Source: Siphlonurus alternatus (Eukaryota > Arthropoda > Insecta > Ephemeroptera > Siphlonuridae). Taken from it: a DNA stretch of 64,000 nt. The translations under genes and the position numbers were made by a program. Under the pieces are notes generated by a model that had not been told where the DNA came from, did not search any database, and saw only the letters and a list, made by a program, of their open reading frames with translations. Of this stretch, positions 40,031 to 53,197 are shown piece by piece; position 1 is the stretch's first letter, and each line of letters begins with the position of its first letter. The stretch covers positions 33,048,878-33,112,877 of the forward strand of contig OX463788.1 of assembly GCA_949825025.1 (NCBI GenBank). Direction: 5' to 3'.

Positions 40031-40346
40031 CTGAGAGTGATTACACTACTGAGGTCATACGTAGCAATTACGTGGTATGATGTTGTCAACACTTAGATGC
40101 GTGAATCTACTTCTGTATAATTTTTAATGGTCAGTAATTTTTATATTTGCCTTGGAGAATATTTATTTCTCGGATGTCTAATCAACCCTAAATAGTGTAT
40201 GTATGTATATGTGTGTGTATATATAATATATGTATAATATAGTATAATTTGTAAATACTAAACGGATAAAACTATTATTATTTAAATTTTTCTCATGTTT
40301 ACTATACGAAGAATTGACCTTTTCATGTGCATCAACGCTGAAGTGG

Positions 40347-40347
<1 letters not shown>

Positions 40348-40393
<46 letters not shown>
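40348..40393. repeat. (TA)n microsatellite
   Basis: About 46 bp of alternating A and T. Confidence 0.93.
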
Positions 40394-40395
<2 letters not shown>

Positions 40396-40488
40396 ACGTA
40401 ACAGGCTTGTAGGATTTAAAATTGATGGAATTTATTTAGTTACAATTATACAATTCTGACTGCATTCGGGAGGCACTCAAGTGAAAGC

Positions 40489-40640
40489 TTAGGTGTCGGC
40501 TATCTCGTCCAAGAATTCTGTAATTTCCTGGACATGTGCACTTAGGTAAATATCGGGACAGTTCCTTATTAGGCAATAGTTGTCTTCACTGTCTTCCAAA
40601 CCTTCATCCTTTTTGCATCTCGGAGGACAGCGTCACTGTC
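40489..40640 (-). pseudogene. Possible decayed coding fragment
   Basis: On the minus strand one frame reads protein-like acidic sequence, starting near KKDEGLEDSEDNYC and ending EITEFLDEIADT before a TAA (40489-40491). The adjacent frame just upstream also reads protein-like (GDSDAVLRDAKRMKVWK) before stopping, which would fit a frameshifted remnant of a retrocopy or transposon protein. No family was recognised and the segment is short, so chance cannot be excluded. Confidence 0.3.
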
Positions 40641-40699
40641 TCCCAGAGCTGCTGGTGTCCCTCTCAGCTAGGTACTTCAACAGCTAAAAAAATCTAAGG

Positions 40700-42560
40700 A
40701 ATATAGGGTTAGGATTAGGACGCAGATGCGATATTATACGTTATTTTTTATATATAGTTTTGTACTTTTACGTTCATAATAACCACAATTTTTACACTAA
40801 AAACAAGTACTATAATACTTACAATACCGTATATTATATACTGTATAGCACATACACTCAATTGTTAATGTCTCACTGATGCTAAATTAATTTTACAGAC
40901 TGCAATGTACTATACAAAAATTTCATTACTTATAAATATAACTTCGTGTGCATGCATGGAAATTGTAAAATTGTTTTTCCTTCTGTGTGTATGTAATTTC
41001 AATTTTTTTTTAAGTCAGATCTTTTGAAGTAGACCTCAGTGACCTTTGTTGCATGGTGTTGTTTTTTTATTTGCCAAAAGTAAGCATATTTTATGACTAT
41101 GTTTTACAAGTTTAATATTTATTGATACAATACTTCACCCACTTAATTAACAAAGCTGATGCTAAAATTATTTTTTTTAAAAACCACTGGTTGCCGAATA
41201 CTGTACAACATGGATTATGTCGCATTTTTATTTAACAATAAACACTTCATTACATGCAGCTCTGGTTGCTTTTATTCTTGTGCTACTTGCGCATATTTAA
41301 TTGTTTGTTCAATTATTATTTTTTTTTTTCTTCTGACAGTAGCTTAAGTGACGCGCTATGAAAACCAAGGAAACGCTACACGAATAAAATAATTGATAAT
41401 CATATAGACATTACGTAGCCTGCGATGTCAGTGCGGGATATATTTCAAAATTTTGTTTTGTTTTGTTATACAATCGAGACTTTCCTCAATTTAATGCTTA
41501 CCTGAATATGCTTATTTAATGGTTGCGTTCCATCTATATTATATGATATTTTCATTATTTTCTACATTTTCTTCTCTGTGCATTTCTCACGGTAGGTATA
41601 GGTATCCTTTGACTTTTTATTTCTTAGAGGGAACTTAAAGGTAATTAATGCTGATGGCTGTGAGCTTGCATTTAACTCAAATTAGGACGGCGGCATGAGA
41701 ACATAGGCTAGTATGCCATTATACTATAGCAGTTTTACCTTCCTCACATTACAAGCAAAAGTAAAGTTCTTCGTCTGCCATGACCAGTTTTATGTCTTTC
41801 TTTCTCCAATGCATAGCAAATCCGCATTTGTGCTGCAACACTCGCAGCTCAGCGCAATTACCAGTAGTTTACGACTTCAAAAAATAATGAATTTTACGTT
41901 TAAAAACGAAAAGAAAAATTAATTAATATTTTAAGACTGGTTTTTAATTAGTTTTTCAAATTCCATGAAAAACCCTTTTAACATTAGTATATTTTGTTGG
42001 AGTGCTCTCCGAACACAGTTCATTGCCAGACATGTTTATAAATAATGTATAATTCTCTTCAATTTTGCTTAAATATATTTATATGTATATTATAATTAAT
42101 ATAATAATTAAATAATAACATCAGAGGGTAAGAATTTCAGGGATGTGACTTCGAATTCATATTTTATTCACCACTTGTAATGTGTAATTGTAGCAAATTA
42201 TAATTTGTATGATAATTTCAGATTTCAGGTATATCAAATGAAAGATAAGCATATATTGACATTTCCAAATAAGTCTAACTTTGTATTACTGTATATATAT
42301 ATATATTATAAGAGAACTCGAGAAAATAAAACTCGTATATAAATTTTTCCTTCCTATGTATTTATGATTTTTTTTCCTTCATTTTTTATAGCACAGTGAA
42401 ACATATTTTACAGAATAAGTAATAGTATCTTGTTCTTGCTTGTTTTTCATAGAGTTGGCAATTAATACTATTAACTATTATTTTATGAGTAATCATGCAT
42501 ACCAATTGCATATTATAGGGCCTGCTTCTGTTGCTTTGCTATACCATTATAGATTTAAGC
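40700..42560. other. AT-rich intron DNA
   Basis: No gene or clear element seen. Confidence 0.55.
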
Positions 42561-42569
42561 TGCTGACTG

Positions 42570-42850
42570 GGGTAAAGTACAGAGAGGGCGAGCAAGCAGC
42601 CACGACATTACCAACGAAAACATGACGTGAAATAAGGTGTGGGCTGTCTTTATCGCGTTAACTCTACGCCATCTGAATCCGTCTAACACGAGCAAGGTGG
42701 CGCTAACAGCAAGCAGTGATGGCGCTCTGCCTGCTGCTGCTACTGCGCCACCAAGTTTCTCTCGCTTGCTCGATCACAGTGAGAGGCAACAACCAGAGCA
42801 GCAGCATTTCGCGGAACTGACGAGGATGTTGATATTTCAGACCAACTTAT
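42570..42850. other. G+C-rich intron island
   Basis: About 280 bp with GGCGCTCTGCCTGCTGCTGC and GAGAGGCAACAACCAGAGCA. A 72-codon plus-strand frame (42637-42855) contains a Gln-rich patch but has no clear splice sites in a phase that would insert it between the two coding exons. Candidate regulatory block. Confidence 0.28.
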
Positions 42851-42859
42851 CGTAACATC

Positions 42860-43827
42860 CCCCGTTCATTCTCTTCACCCCCCGCTAACCAATTTCTTGT
42901 ATCTTTGCTTTCTGTTCCATCCCTATAGTTTACGGTACTGTAAATTGTGTATTTGAACAATAAAATTTCCTAGTTTTCTATATGACGTCATAAAAGTTAA
43001 TATTTTATAATCATTATAACTCTTCATTGCGTTTTAAGTTACTAAAAGAAGTAAAATATGTTTAAAGTTACTAATGAAGGGGTTAATTGTAATATTTATA
43101 ACATTGTTTATTTTACCTTGTGAAAATCATTCTCTTGACTATGCACAATTTATAGTTTAGTTGACAATCTCCTACCCTCCTTACCTTTCTTACTTTGCTC
43201 ACACCCTTCGCTAATAACTTGATGGCATGTATTAACTTTATCACTTTCAAAACACAGTGAACTGTTAATGAGGTATTTTTTTTCATCATCTATATAACTT
43301 TTTTTATACAATTTAAAGTTTCTACGTAAAAACTTTTTATGTAAATATAATAATGTTTTAATATTTGGAGACTACATTATACAGTTAATAGTTTTTCAAT
43401 ACACTTAAAATTGAGGTGCAAAGTAAGTTATAACTTATTATTAACATCGTTAACTATTTACGTAGTAAATAAATAATTCATGAATACTAAATAAATTACA
43501 GTATATATGATATATATATAATATGGCTTCACCAAATTATCATGTTCCATTTTTTTTCACATTTTTTATAATATCTTAATAAATTTTGGACATATACTTA
43601 TTTAATTAATATGTTTATTGTAAAGTAAATTACACTATAAGATAATTGTGGATAATTGTGATAATTCAGGAGTGTTATTGCAGACTTCAAATTGTTTTTA
43701 AATTCCGCTCGTTTTGATTGGTCGTCATGATCATTTATAGCTTCCAGTTGTGGTGACATAAATAATTAAATATAAGACGAAGAGTGAAAGCTAAGCGATC
43801 GACTGAGTGCGACAGAAGAAGAAATAT

Positions 43828-43907
<80 letters not shown>

Positions 43908-45198
43908 GAGGAAGAGCGTGGGTAGGTTCAAGAGAAAACAATCGATAAGTAACGAGGAGAAGGCTTGCCACTGCCGAGGCACGTCTGAAATGATGTTTCA
44001 ATAATGCCATGAGTGGTTGCCATGAAATTCACCCACTCTCTCAGTAGCTTCTTAATAATAGTTTTATATTCTGTGAGCATCATCAATCTTCCTGTTTTTT
44101 TCTATATTTTTTAAAGTAGGTAAACTAAAGTATAATATTTTAAAAGATTTTATAATTAACTTTTTCCTGTTTAGAAAAATTATCTTTAGGCATTATATAC
44201 TTAAAAAATTAATATTCATTGCAAAATTATCTTTTAGCTCTTCAAGTTGTTTTTATTGAAATTAAACTCACAACTATAGACTATATTATAACTACATAGA
44301 AAAGCATACTCTCTTGTAGCTATAATAGGCTCGCTAAATTAAATTAGTAATTAACTTTCCCTATAATAAATTTAATTAAATGGGAATCAAAACATCATTT
44401 TATGAATGGAATTTCTATACTGTATATGAATCACTATCAATATTTTTTTTATTTCTCTCTTTAATTGACTCATAGTATTTAGCTGTTGTCAATTAAAACG
44501 TCAATCATTACATGCAGGATCTTGAGGTCAGAAGTGTGAAATTATAGCAAATCTCTTCGACAATTCCACCCCCCCTTCCTTCCCCTCATTTTTATGCAAT
44601 TCGCAGACTGCAATAAAAGTCTAATCAGTGAATCTAATGTCACGGTCATGGTGTTTAATTTCATATTACGTAAAGGAGGGAAACGGCTTCAAATTTTATA
44701 TTTTTATGGATTTATAATGAATGTCAAGCTTATTAGTGCAATGCAGGAAAAAAAATGTTACCACGTGTCCCGAAGGTTGACGTTAAAAAAAATGCGCCGA
44801 GAAAAGTGAGGCTTATGTCGTCCCGCGCACGCGCATCAGCGCTGCTGGGGTCCTGCTGGCTGCTGCGCATACATAAGCGTGACATAAGCGTGACATTATA
44901 AGCCCCATTTCACTGGTGAAACTTCTAGAACTTCTAGATGGGTGGTGATGTTTATTTTGGTGAAAAAATGAGTTTGACATTGTTATTATTTATAAATTGA
45001 TTAATTAAAAAATAAAAGCTGAAGCCGTTCCCCTACTTAATCTTACAATATACGTGAGACTGGCACATATCATGCATTGCACTAAATAAATTAAATTAAG
45101 CTCTTGATTTCCCTTTAATATACAGCAGAATTGAAGGGTCAGAAGAGGGATCTAAAATCAAATATTACCTTTTTAACAGTTTACAAATCAAAGGAGAC

Positions 45199-45200
<2 letters not shown>
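42860..45200. other. AT-rich intron DNA with (GA)n and a small island
   Basis: No gene seen. A short G+C block at 44800-44900 contains AAGCGTGACAT in tandem (about 44875-44897) next to an inverted relative of it. Confidence 0.45.
43831..43900. repeat. (GA)n microsatellite, 70 bp
   Basis: Uninterrupted AG repeat. The minus-strand Ser-Leu repeat frame over it is an artefact. Such arrays can bind GAGA-type factors in arthropods; that is only a possibility here. Confidence 0.95.

Positions 45201-45202
<2 letters not shown>

Positions 45203-45268
<66 letters not shown>
45203..45268. repeat. (TA)n microsatellite
   Basis: About 66 bp of alternating A and T. Confidence 0.94.
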
Positions 45269-45270
<2 letters not shown>

Positions 45271-46152
45271 ACTTGAATATAATATAAACTAAAAAATATA
45301 TTTTAAAAATGTTTGAACTTTGAAAGTTTCTTCATGAAGTCATGCAGTCATGCATATCATGCACATTATTCCTCAGTCATTAGACAATATAACCATATAA
45401 TATATCAGTATCTTTGAACTTACCAGCAATAAAATTACTGTATGTATATGTATATATTATATCATATTGGGCAGCAAGATGGAAATAATTTCAAACGTTT
45501 AGCAAAAAAACATTATATACACATTATACATCGTATAATGTTGTTGACTTAAGTTTGCCACCCACTCTTTCATTTATTAAGCAAAAACAATAAAACAGTG
45601 GGCGTATGCTGCATTTCGTTTATATGAGACAGCGAGAGAAGACGAGATCACGTAAGCACGAGGTTTAAAGTGGGAAGATATGAAGCCCACGTGATGAGGA
45701 ACTGCTGGAATTTATAATTTATTTAACATTGCAATCTGTATAACCTTGGAAAAACATAATATTTTATTCATAATTTTTCCAACTTTCTGTCAACGCGTGT
45801 AAAAGTTTCCACCATTCAAAATACAAAATTATTTTTTACAATAAAAGTAAACACATCAAAAAGTTTTTCACAATTTTACAAACAAATTTAAACGTTTAAT
45901 GATTTTAAATACCACAATGACACATTTGATATCATATTTAATAAAAATGATGATGCAATTCATACATGCATTTTAAACGTTAACAATTTAAAATTAAGAA
46001 AATATTAACAAAAGTTCTTCCTCTTTATATTTTTTCTTAAGAGCTAACAATGGATACATATAATTTTTAACATAGTTATGAGATGAGGTTATGAGGGTTT
46101 CCATGAAAATTAAGCTTATAAAAACGTTGAGAGTTTGGTTATCATGTAAAAT

Positions 46153-46270
46153 AATTGAATGTATAATTTTTTATGTATAATGTATTATACATAAAAGTAT
46201 TATACATTATAATTTTATTAGTATTATACATTATGTATAATGTATGTATTTATGTATTATACATTCAATA
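46153..46270. repeat. Cluster of ATTATACAT / ATGTATAAT palindromes
   Basis: GAATGTATAAT at the left and ATTATACATTC at the right enclose several more TGTATAATGTATTATACA-type units in both orientations, giving many alternative hairpins in about 118 bp. AT-rich, non-coding. Confidence 0.7.
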
Positions 46271-46512
46271 TTAATACCCTTTGCACGAAAAAATTATTTA
46301 CTAATGAAAAATAATTATAGCCTATGTCTATTTAGAAAATATTTGGCAATGAACGAACTTGAAGGAGGAAATGTGGAACTGATCAATATTCTCACCCTCC
46401 GGATATGATTCAATCAAGTTGGACACATGCAGTGAAACTAGCAGGGTCAACTAAACGAACAGGCCAGCAATCCTGGAGGAGCTTCACCCTGCTATCTGGG
46501 CCTCTTTATTCT

Positions 46513-46515
<3 letters not shown>

Positions 46516-46562
<47 letters not shown>
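46516..46562. repeat. (TC)n microsatellite
   Basis: About 47 bp of CT repeat, the opposite strand orientation to the (GA)n arrays at 43831 and 50282. Confidence 0.92.
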
Positions 46563-46567
<5 letters not shown>

Positions 46568-47529
46568 TGTTTTGAATCAGATCATCAGTAGTATAGACAG
46601 AAAAAGAAGGAAGCTTGCCTGGATATTACCAAGAGTTCCACAACAGGCGGCTAGAGCTCAACCACTTGTGTGCTTGACCATTACATGCACATTAGAATAA
46701 AATAACATGTAGTAATTATAATTTTACTCTTGCGCGACTGTATCCAAGGGGACAGCATACGAAAAAGATCGAGGCACTGCTAACTTTGCCTAAATTTAGT
46801 ATTAAAATTTAGTCTAGGAAGTGCATGCAATAAAAACAAAACAATATACGCCATTAATATCACTTCTATATAACGTATGCTATACTAAAAAAAAAAAAAA
46901 AAACATTTTTATTTATATTTTCAATCAATAATTTTTATTTATATAAATAATAATCTTTGGTCCAAGCCTGATATTAATTATTTTACTATAATAGCAAAGT
47001 TATAAATTATGTGTCGATACTAATAATTGTAATAAGAAATTATATAACTTATCAGTAGACTTTCTTTATTGCTGACGTTCAATGTAATTTTAAAAGCATG
47101 CATTGATTTTCAATTAAGCTCTGCATTAAAATGAAATTTACAGTATAGTGTTCTTTGATAAATGTGCGGTTCAAGTGGGTAAAAGTTAATCAGGCTTGCA
47201 AACGTAGAAGCTTCTTAATTAGCACCTGCGAGCGAGAGAAACTTGGGGTCAGTAATTAGTAGGTTTTTGGCCCTTCAGTTGCTCCTGATTAATTATATAT
47301 AATCGTACTAATTTTTGGAAAAAGAACTTTAATTAATAGTGATTACCTTAATTGACTTTGAATATAAATAATATAAGCTAAAAATTTTGCAGCTCATAAC
47401 TTCGCAAACTCCAAATTACAGATAAAAGCATGCACACGTAAAAAAATCACCTCCCATGCATGGTATTGGGGGGGGGGGGGAACGATTGTCATTATTATAG
47501 AAACGATCAAATGAGTTGCAATATTCAAG

Positions 47530-47947
47530 TTAAGGGCATTGGGTGTAGCACCGGTAGTTGGCAACACTGACGTATCTTCACCATGTTAATTTTTGATCAT
47601 TGCTCCTCGGAGTAATTTTTATGCTAGAGCTAAGCTGATTGCTGTAGTATCAAGATAATTAGTAGCCCAAGTGCACAATTTGGCTAAATAAAGCCTGATT
47701 TAAAGAAAAGTATTTTTTAGTAATTTTTTAAATTTACATGCATTTTTCTAAAATATAAAAAAAATACTTTTCTTTAAATCAGGCTTTATTGAGCCAAATT
47801 GTGCACTTGGGCTACTAATTATCTTGATACTACAGCAATCAGCTTAGCTCTAGCATAAAAATTACTCCGAGGAGCAATGATCAAAAATTAACATGGTGAA
47901 GATACGTCAGTGATGCCAACTACCGGTGCTACACCCAATGCCCTTAA
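47530..47947. mobile_element. TTAA-bounded foldback element 3, 418 bp
   Basis: It starts TTAAGGGCATTGGGTGTAGC and ends GCTACACCCAATGCCCTTAA. The arms of about 190 bp are almost perfect complements, including TAGTTGGCAACACTGACG and CCTCGGAGTAATTTTTATGC, around a small AT-rich centre near 47735. No coding frame. If transcribed across, the RNA would form a hairpin of nearly 190 base pairs. Confidence 0.88.
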
Positions 47948-47949
47948 AC

Positions 47950-48700
47950 GTTTATATTAGAAGCGAGTGTTTCAAAAAAATACTGCAGTTCATAATATGT
48001 AACAAAAAATTAAAATCCTGGTCCAAACATTATACTATCGTTATCTCTTCTTATGCAGCCGTGTAGTATATACCTTTTAAATTGGATCTCCTTTTGAAGT
48101 CGCCCATTGAGCACTGTTAATATATTTATATAAAATCTATTAATATGTTTTATTATTATTATTTTTTTTTTTGCCCAACATATCCATATATTAATTAAAT
48201 AGTTTAAATTCAAATTTATATCTTCACCCTCGAGGTACAAATCAATTGAAAAAAAACTTTCAGGGGTCACAAAGAACCCAAACTTATAGTGTGATTATAA
48301 TTTTTAAAATTAATTAACTAACAAAAATTAAAAATACATTAACAAATGCATATACGTCTCAATGTAGTAGAAAGTAGTAACATAAGTCACATTCAAATCG
48401 AATTGTGGCAAAGCTCTTATTTTATTAGTTTTATCACTTATTTTTGTCTACTCAGCGTTGTGAATTAGATTATTTACTCCTACATTATTATACATGTGTC
48501 TGTACGATAAAGCACGCTCTCTATGATTTATTACACAAATAATTTTACAACACCTCTCGCGAGAGCAACAATCTCTCGAATTCGTTCACTTTTTTTATAC
48601 TATGGAGGGCTATAAATAAACAGTTAGTTGTTTTCATATGTAAATGTAAGTAATCAATACTAGAAGGAGCTTACTCTGCATAACAGTAATCTAAAACTGC
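47950..48700. other. AT-rich intron DNA
   Basis: No gene or clear element seen between the TTAA foldback and the hAT-like element. Confidence 0.5.
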
Positions 48701-48709
48701 ATGTATTTT

Positions 48710-49534
48710 CAGTGGCGTAGCCAGGATTTGCCCAAGGGGGGGGTTCTTCAGGATAAATACTGAGAACAGCTCACTGGGGAGTTTGGGGGGCGAAGCCCCC
48801 CAATAGCTCGCCGCAGGCGCGATTTTTTTAAGGACACGCCCCCTTTTTAGGGTAAAATAATGGAAAAATACTATTATATTAGAGCTAGGATAAAATATAT
48901 AGCCTGATGCAATTTTTTTTAACAGTTTATATTTTTTTTCACCCCATTTTTCAATTTCTTTTGAATACGTGCGTATAATAAATAAAGCTTTGAGTAAATC
49001 ATTTTAATTAAATCAAGTAATTTATGTAACCACTTTTATATTATTTTTATAGAGTCAGTGTACGTGTCATTTAATTGAATTTGATTTTTAAAATTTATTT
49101 AATAATCCAAGTTCACATCATTAAGATATTGTAAAAAATAAATAAAAAAATAAAAAAGGGAATTGCTTCTCTTATTTTTGTTAAATATTGTCTGCACCGG
49201 GCGCGTGGAGCAGCCAATTAAATGAAAGTGCGGCACCCGTGAGAGCGTTTTAATTTATACAATAGTAGTTATATGCACATGCAGTTTGTAAGGGAAATAA
49301 AACATTTATTTATGAGTCGCACTTTTTCCTGTTAAAATTAGAAACTAACTTATAATTTGTTTATTTTAAAGAAAAGACTACTTGATACTTGATACCCCTA
49401 AATTTCAATTTTTTATTTAACTTATTTTTTCAAATTTATATAATTTTTCCTTTTTTCTTCTTATATCCAGTCATTACTCGATCTTCATGGGGGGGGTTTA
49501 AACCCCGAAAACCCCCCCCGTGGCTACGCCACTG
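48710..49534. mobile_element. hAT-like non-autonomous transposon, 825 bp, with 8-bp TSD
   Basis: CAGTGGCGTAGCCAGG at the left is mirrored by CCGTGGCTACGCCACTG at the right. The flanks TGTATTTT (48702-48709) and TGTATTTT (49535-49542) form a perfect 8-bp target-site duplication. G-runs near the ends and an AT-rich interior resemble the element at 4939, so the two probably used the same or a related hAT transposase. No transposase frame inside. Confidence 0.9.
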
Positions 49535-49544
49535 TGTATTTTTA

Positions 49545-49648
49545 CTGTACTGTACATAAAAAACACGTTGTGGTGTCACGAGGGATTTTAAAATAAACAC
49601 GCTGATCTGATTTTGTAATATTTTCAAACATAATTTTCAGTTTCTCAT

Positions 49649-49683
<35 letters not shown>

Positions 49684-50276
49684 ATTATAACCTTGTGTAA
49701 AAAAAGTAATTCGAGAAATCCAGTGACACAAAAACGGACTGTATAATGTGGGTGCTGCAATCAAAATTCAGTTAAATCTAGTTGAAGTCACAAATCACAA
49801 ACTTTGATATATATTATAGGCGAACAAATCAAAACAACGTAATATAGAAAATTCAAATTTGTCCATCTTTTTAATATTTCATTATTTTACGTTATTGTTT
49901 GCATTTTTACGTATTTTGTTTGATACAGTAAAGCATCATTACCCATCATATTTTGAGTTATTTTTTATAATTTTTTTATATTATATATTATTATAGTAAA
50001 ATTATATTACATGTAGATATATTAAATTTGTATGTGATATTTTCGCTAAGCGATGGGAAATTTAAGATATCACCAAAATCGATAAAAAATTCGTTGCTTG
50101 CAAGATTAAAATCTAGATAATACTATTATATTATTAATTTGTTGCACAATGTGTCAAAGCAAAGTGACTAATTTTATAAAAAGCTACTGCTAATAACATT
50201 CAGAATTACAGATATTTAAAGCTGGTATTAATGACAATGCACAGACATAATGAAAGCGAGGGGAACAAGAGAGAAC

Positions 50277-50359
<83 letters not shown>

Positions 50360-51760
50360 ACAAAAGTGATAGTGATGATGAGTTACCGATTCCAATATTG
50401 CTAGAATTCTGCTGACACAAGTGTTGATCTGCTTGTATCGTTAAAATAATGGTGAAACGTAAGACGTAAGGAAACGTAAGTCCTATTTTATGACGTGATA
50501 CCATTGCTATATATAGTGTTATGGTATCACAATGTCACATCGATACATCGTCATTCCCTTGATACACAAATGTATTACATAGCTGGGGGGGCTGCGTACT
50601 GACGACATGACGACAGATACTGTATGGCTCATATAATTTGTACGAGTATAATTTACGCTTTATCTAATCTTTGCAGGCATTATCTTGTTTGCATAAATGA
50701 CCTAAACAAGCGAACAGCAAGGCAGGCATGCTGATGTTTGTTCATTATTGTGGACTTGGAAGATGACAAATAAAATATAGTTTATGTTATAATAATATAT
50801 ACTGTACACAGTATTATAAATGCACTCTCGACTGAAATAAAATATGAAAGCTAGCAAAACTGAGTTAAATAAAACAAACACACACACACACGTTGTCACT
50901 CTTAAAATTATTTGATTTAAATGCTATAATTTTTTTAACACAACTAATAAATAAATAATGTTCTAAAAAATATCTTTACCGTGATAAGAATTTGTATGAA
51001 AGTATAATATCATTAAAAGTAACTCTGACAAGCCTATTTCCTTGTTATCTTGTTGCTATTACCTTTTGATAAAAAGTTCTATATCTTGATGATGTCAGTG
51101 TAGATTATAGTTTATGAAGTTTAGTTGGGGCTGTAGGATCGAGCTAAAGGGATTTGCTGGCTTTGTGAAGCCAAGAGAGAAGGAGGAAAAGTGACTTTTG
51201 GAGAAAATTCGCCGGACTCTATTTGATCGACCACGAGTGTGATGACGGGCTTACGTGCGTGTATGCTTGCCGCTTGATGACGATGCTGCATGCCACGATA
51301 AAACTACATCCGCGCTCTTGTTAACTCAATTTGACACAATATACAGCGCAATTCCAGGTTTCCATCAAATGATCAATCTATTGCCATTAAATAAAGTGCT
51401 ATTACAGTTAAAAATTTAAGAGTCTTTCTTGACTTATAATTTTTTCAACATGGTTTTAAATTATATATATTTACTTCATTTTATTTATTCTTTTGTTTTA
51501 TTAAATTATTGTTAAATATTTATAAGATTTGAAACATTTTATTGGACTGAACTATAACTTTATTGTGTTACAAACATCGTAACCTTTGGTTGTACGATAT
51601 TTGATGTACCGCATGTTGAAAAGGTGAGTAATATTGATAAAATATTGCAGAGATTTTTATTACTTATTTCATTATTTACAAAGTCTTAGATTTCTTAGCA
51701 TCGATGCGTAACAATTAATTAGCAAAAGCATATTTCTAATTCTAAAGGCAAAACTTGGAA
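49545..51760. other. AT-rich intron DNA with one island
   Basis: No gene seen. A mixed-composition block at 51110-51330 (GAAAATTCGCCGGACTC, TGACGGGCTTACGTGCGTG) may be regulatory; evidence is compositional only. Confidence 0.4.
50282..50357. repeat. (GA)n microsatellite, 76 bp
   Basis: Uninterrupted AG repeat preceded by purine-rich sequence from about 50255. Confidence 0.95.
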
Positions 51761-51769
51761 ACAGTTAAA

Positions 51770-52074
51770 TACATGAAAAAATTTTATTGCAGAAATGAAT
51801 AGAGGGTACCAAATTATGATACTCTGAATTTTTTCAGATTTTTTGGAAACCCATAACTATTTTTAAATAATTATTGAAAGTGCGGCCACGCCCCCTGGAG
51901 GCGTCAATAGGCGTCCAGTCTCTTATTAAGGATTCAGGGGTGCCACCTAAACTTACAGAACTTTCAATAATTATTTAAAAATAGTTCCGGGTCTCAAAAA
52001 AATCTGAAAAAATTCAGAGTAGCCTAATTGGATGCCCTCTATTCATTTCTGCAATAAAAAATTTCATACATGTA
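51770..52074. mobile_element. Foldback element with TTTATTGCAGAAATG arms, copy 1
   Basis: ATTTTATTGCAGAAATGAAT at the left mirrors ATTCATTTCTGCAATAAA at the right. Arms of about 110 bp also include AATTTTTTCAGATTTTTT and AACTATTTTTAAATAATTA. The centre (GGCCACGCCCCCTGGAGG) is G+C-rich and unlike the centre of the second copy at 60377. Confidence 0.8.
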
Positions 52075-52208
52075 TGTTGTCCATTGTCTAAAATGGGACA
52101 TACAGGTGTGACAAGTCCGGTATCGCACAAATGTTGAGAGACACTGAACGATCAAACCACATGAATTACTTCGGAGTCAAAGTATATTTCTGTCAGAAGG
52201 AAAATCTA

Positions 52209-52653
52209 TTAAGGGTGTAAGGCCACCTATGGCCACGGGGTAGACAGCGCCATCTCTTGACAAATTGTTTTTTAATTTCTTACGAGCAGAGTTTTTAGAG
52301 TATCGACTTGAAACTGAATTAAGGTATGGACATTGACACTTTTGATACGCAGTAAAAATTTCATTGTCGTAGATGAAACCAATTTTTAAATTCAAGCCCA
52401 AAACTGGTTTGGTTAACGCCCGTTCCCGCCCGTCTGAAAATAGCGGGAACCAAACCAGCTTTGGGCTTGAATTTAAAAATTGGTTTCATCTACGACAATG
52501 AAATTTTTACTGCGTATCAAAAGTGTCAATGTCCATACCTTAATTCAGTTTCAAGTTGATACTCTAAAAACTCTGCCCGTAAGAAAATAAAAACCAATTT
52601 GTCAAGAGATGGCGCTGTCTACACCGTGGCCTTAGGTGGCCTTGCACCCTTAA
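52209..52653. mobile_element. TTAA-bounded foldback element 4, 445 bp
   Basis: TTAAGGGTGTAAGGCCACC at the left mirrors GGTGGCCTTGCACCCTTAA at the right. The arms of about 200 bp are nearly perfect, including GACAGCGCCATCTCTTGAC and TTCAAGCCCAAAACTGGTTT, around CCCGTTCCCGCCCGTCTG. The 74-codon frame in the left arm arises from the palindrome and is not a gene. Confidence 0.86.
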
Positions 52654-53165
52654 AATAAATTTTAAAAAAAAATGGAAAATGTTCCAAAACTTAATTGTTT
52701 ATGGTTTGAGCAAATTCAAGGGGGTGGTTTTCGCACAACATTTCCAATTTACGTCCATAAGGCCCCATGTTAAACTTCTGCATCAATTTTCACAAAACTG
52801 ATCAGAGTCAGACAGATCCACTTCAAAATTTGCATGCCACCTATTGATGGCAAGTTCAAAGTCCCATGCAAGTCTTTTTGAATTCAAGGAGGCCAATTTT
52901 GAGATCTCGGCCCCCCAGACCCCCCGATGTGTGTGCCAATGAGGACTTGGCTTAATTAAAACTAATTATTAAAATAACTTCATGTAAACCCTCTTTATGT
53001 TCTCCAATTATTAATTAATGTCTTCATATAATTCATCTTGAGTATCAATTGCTCCGTTGATGAAAATGTTTTGAAAGATGAGAAAAGTAAACATGAAATG
53101 ACAATAAAATCAGTTTTGATAGTATAGGTCCTACTAGTATCACCGTCATAATTTTCTGATATTCA

Positions 53166-53197
<32 letters not shown>

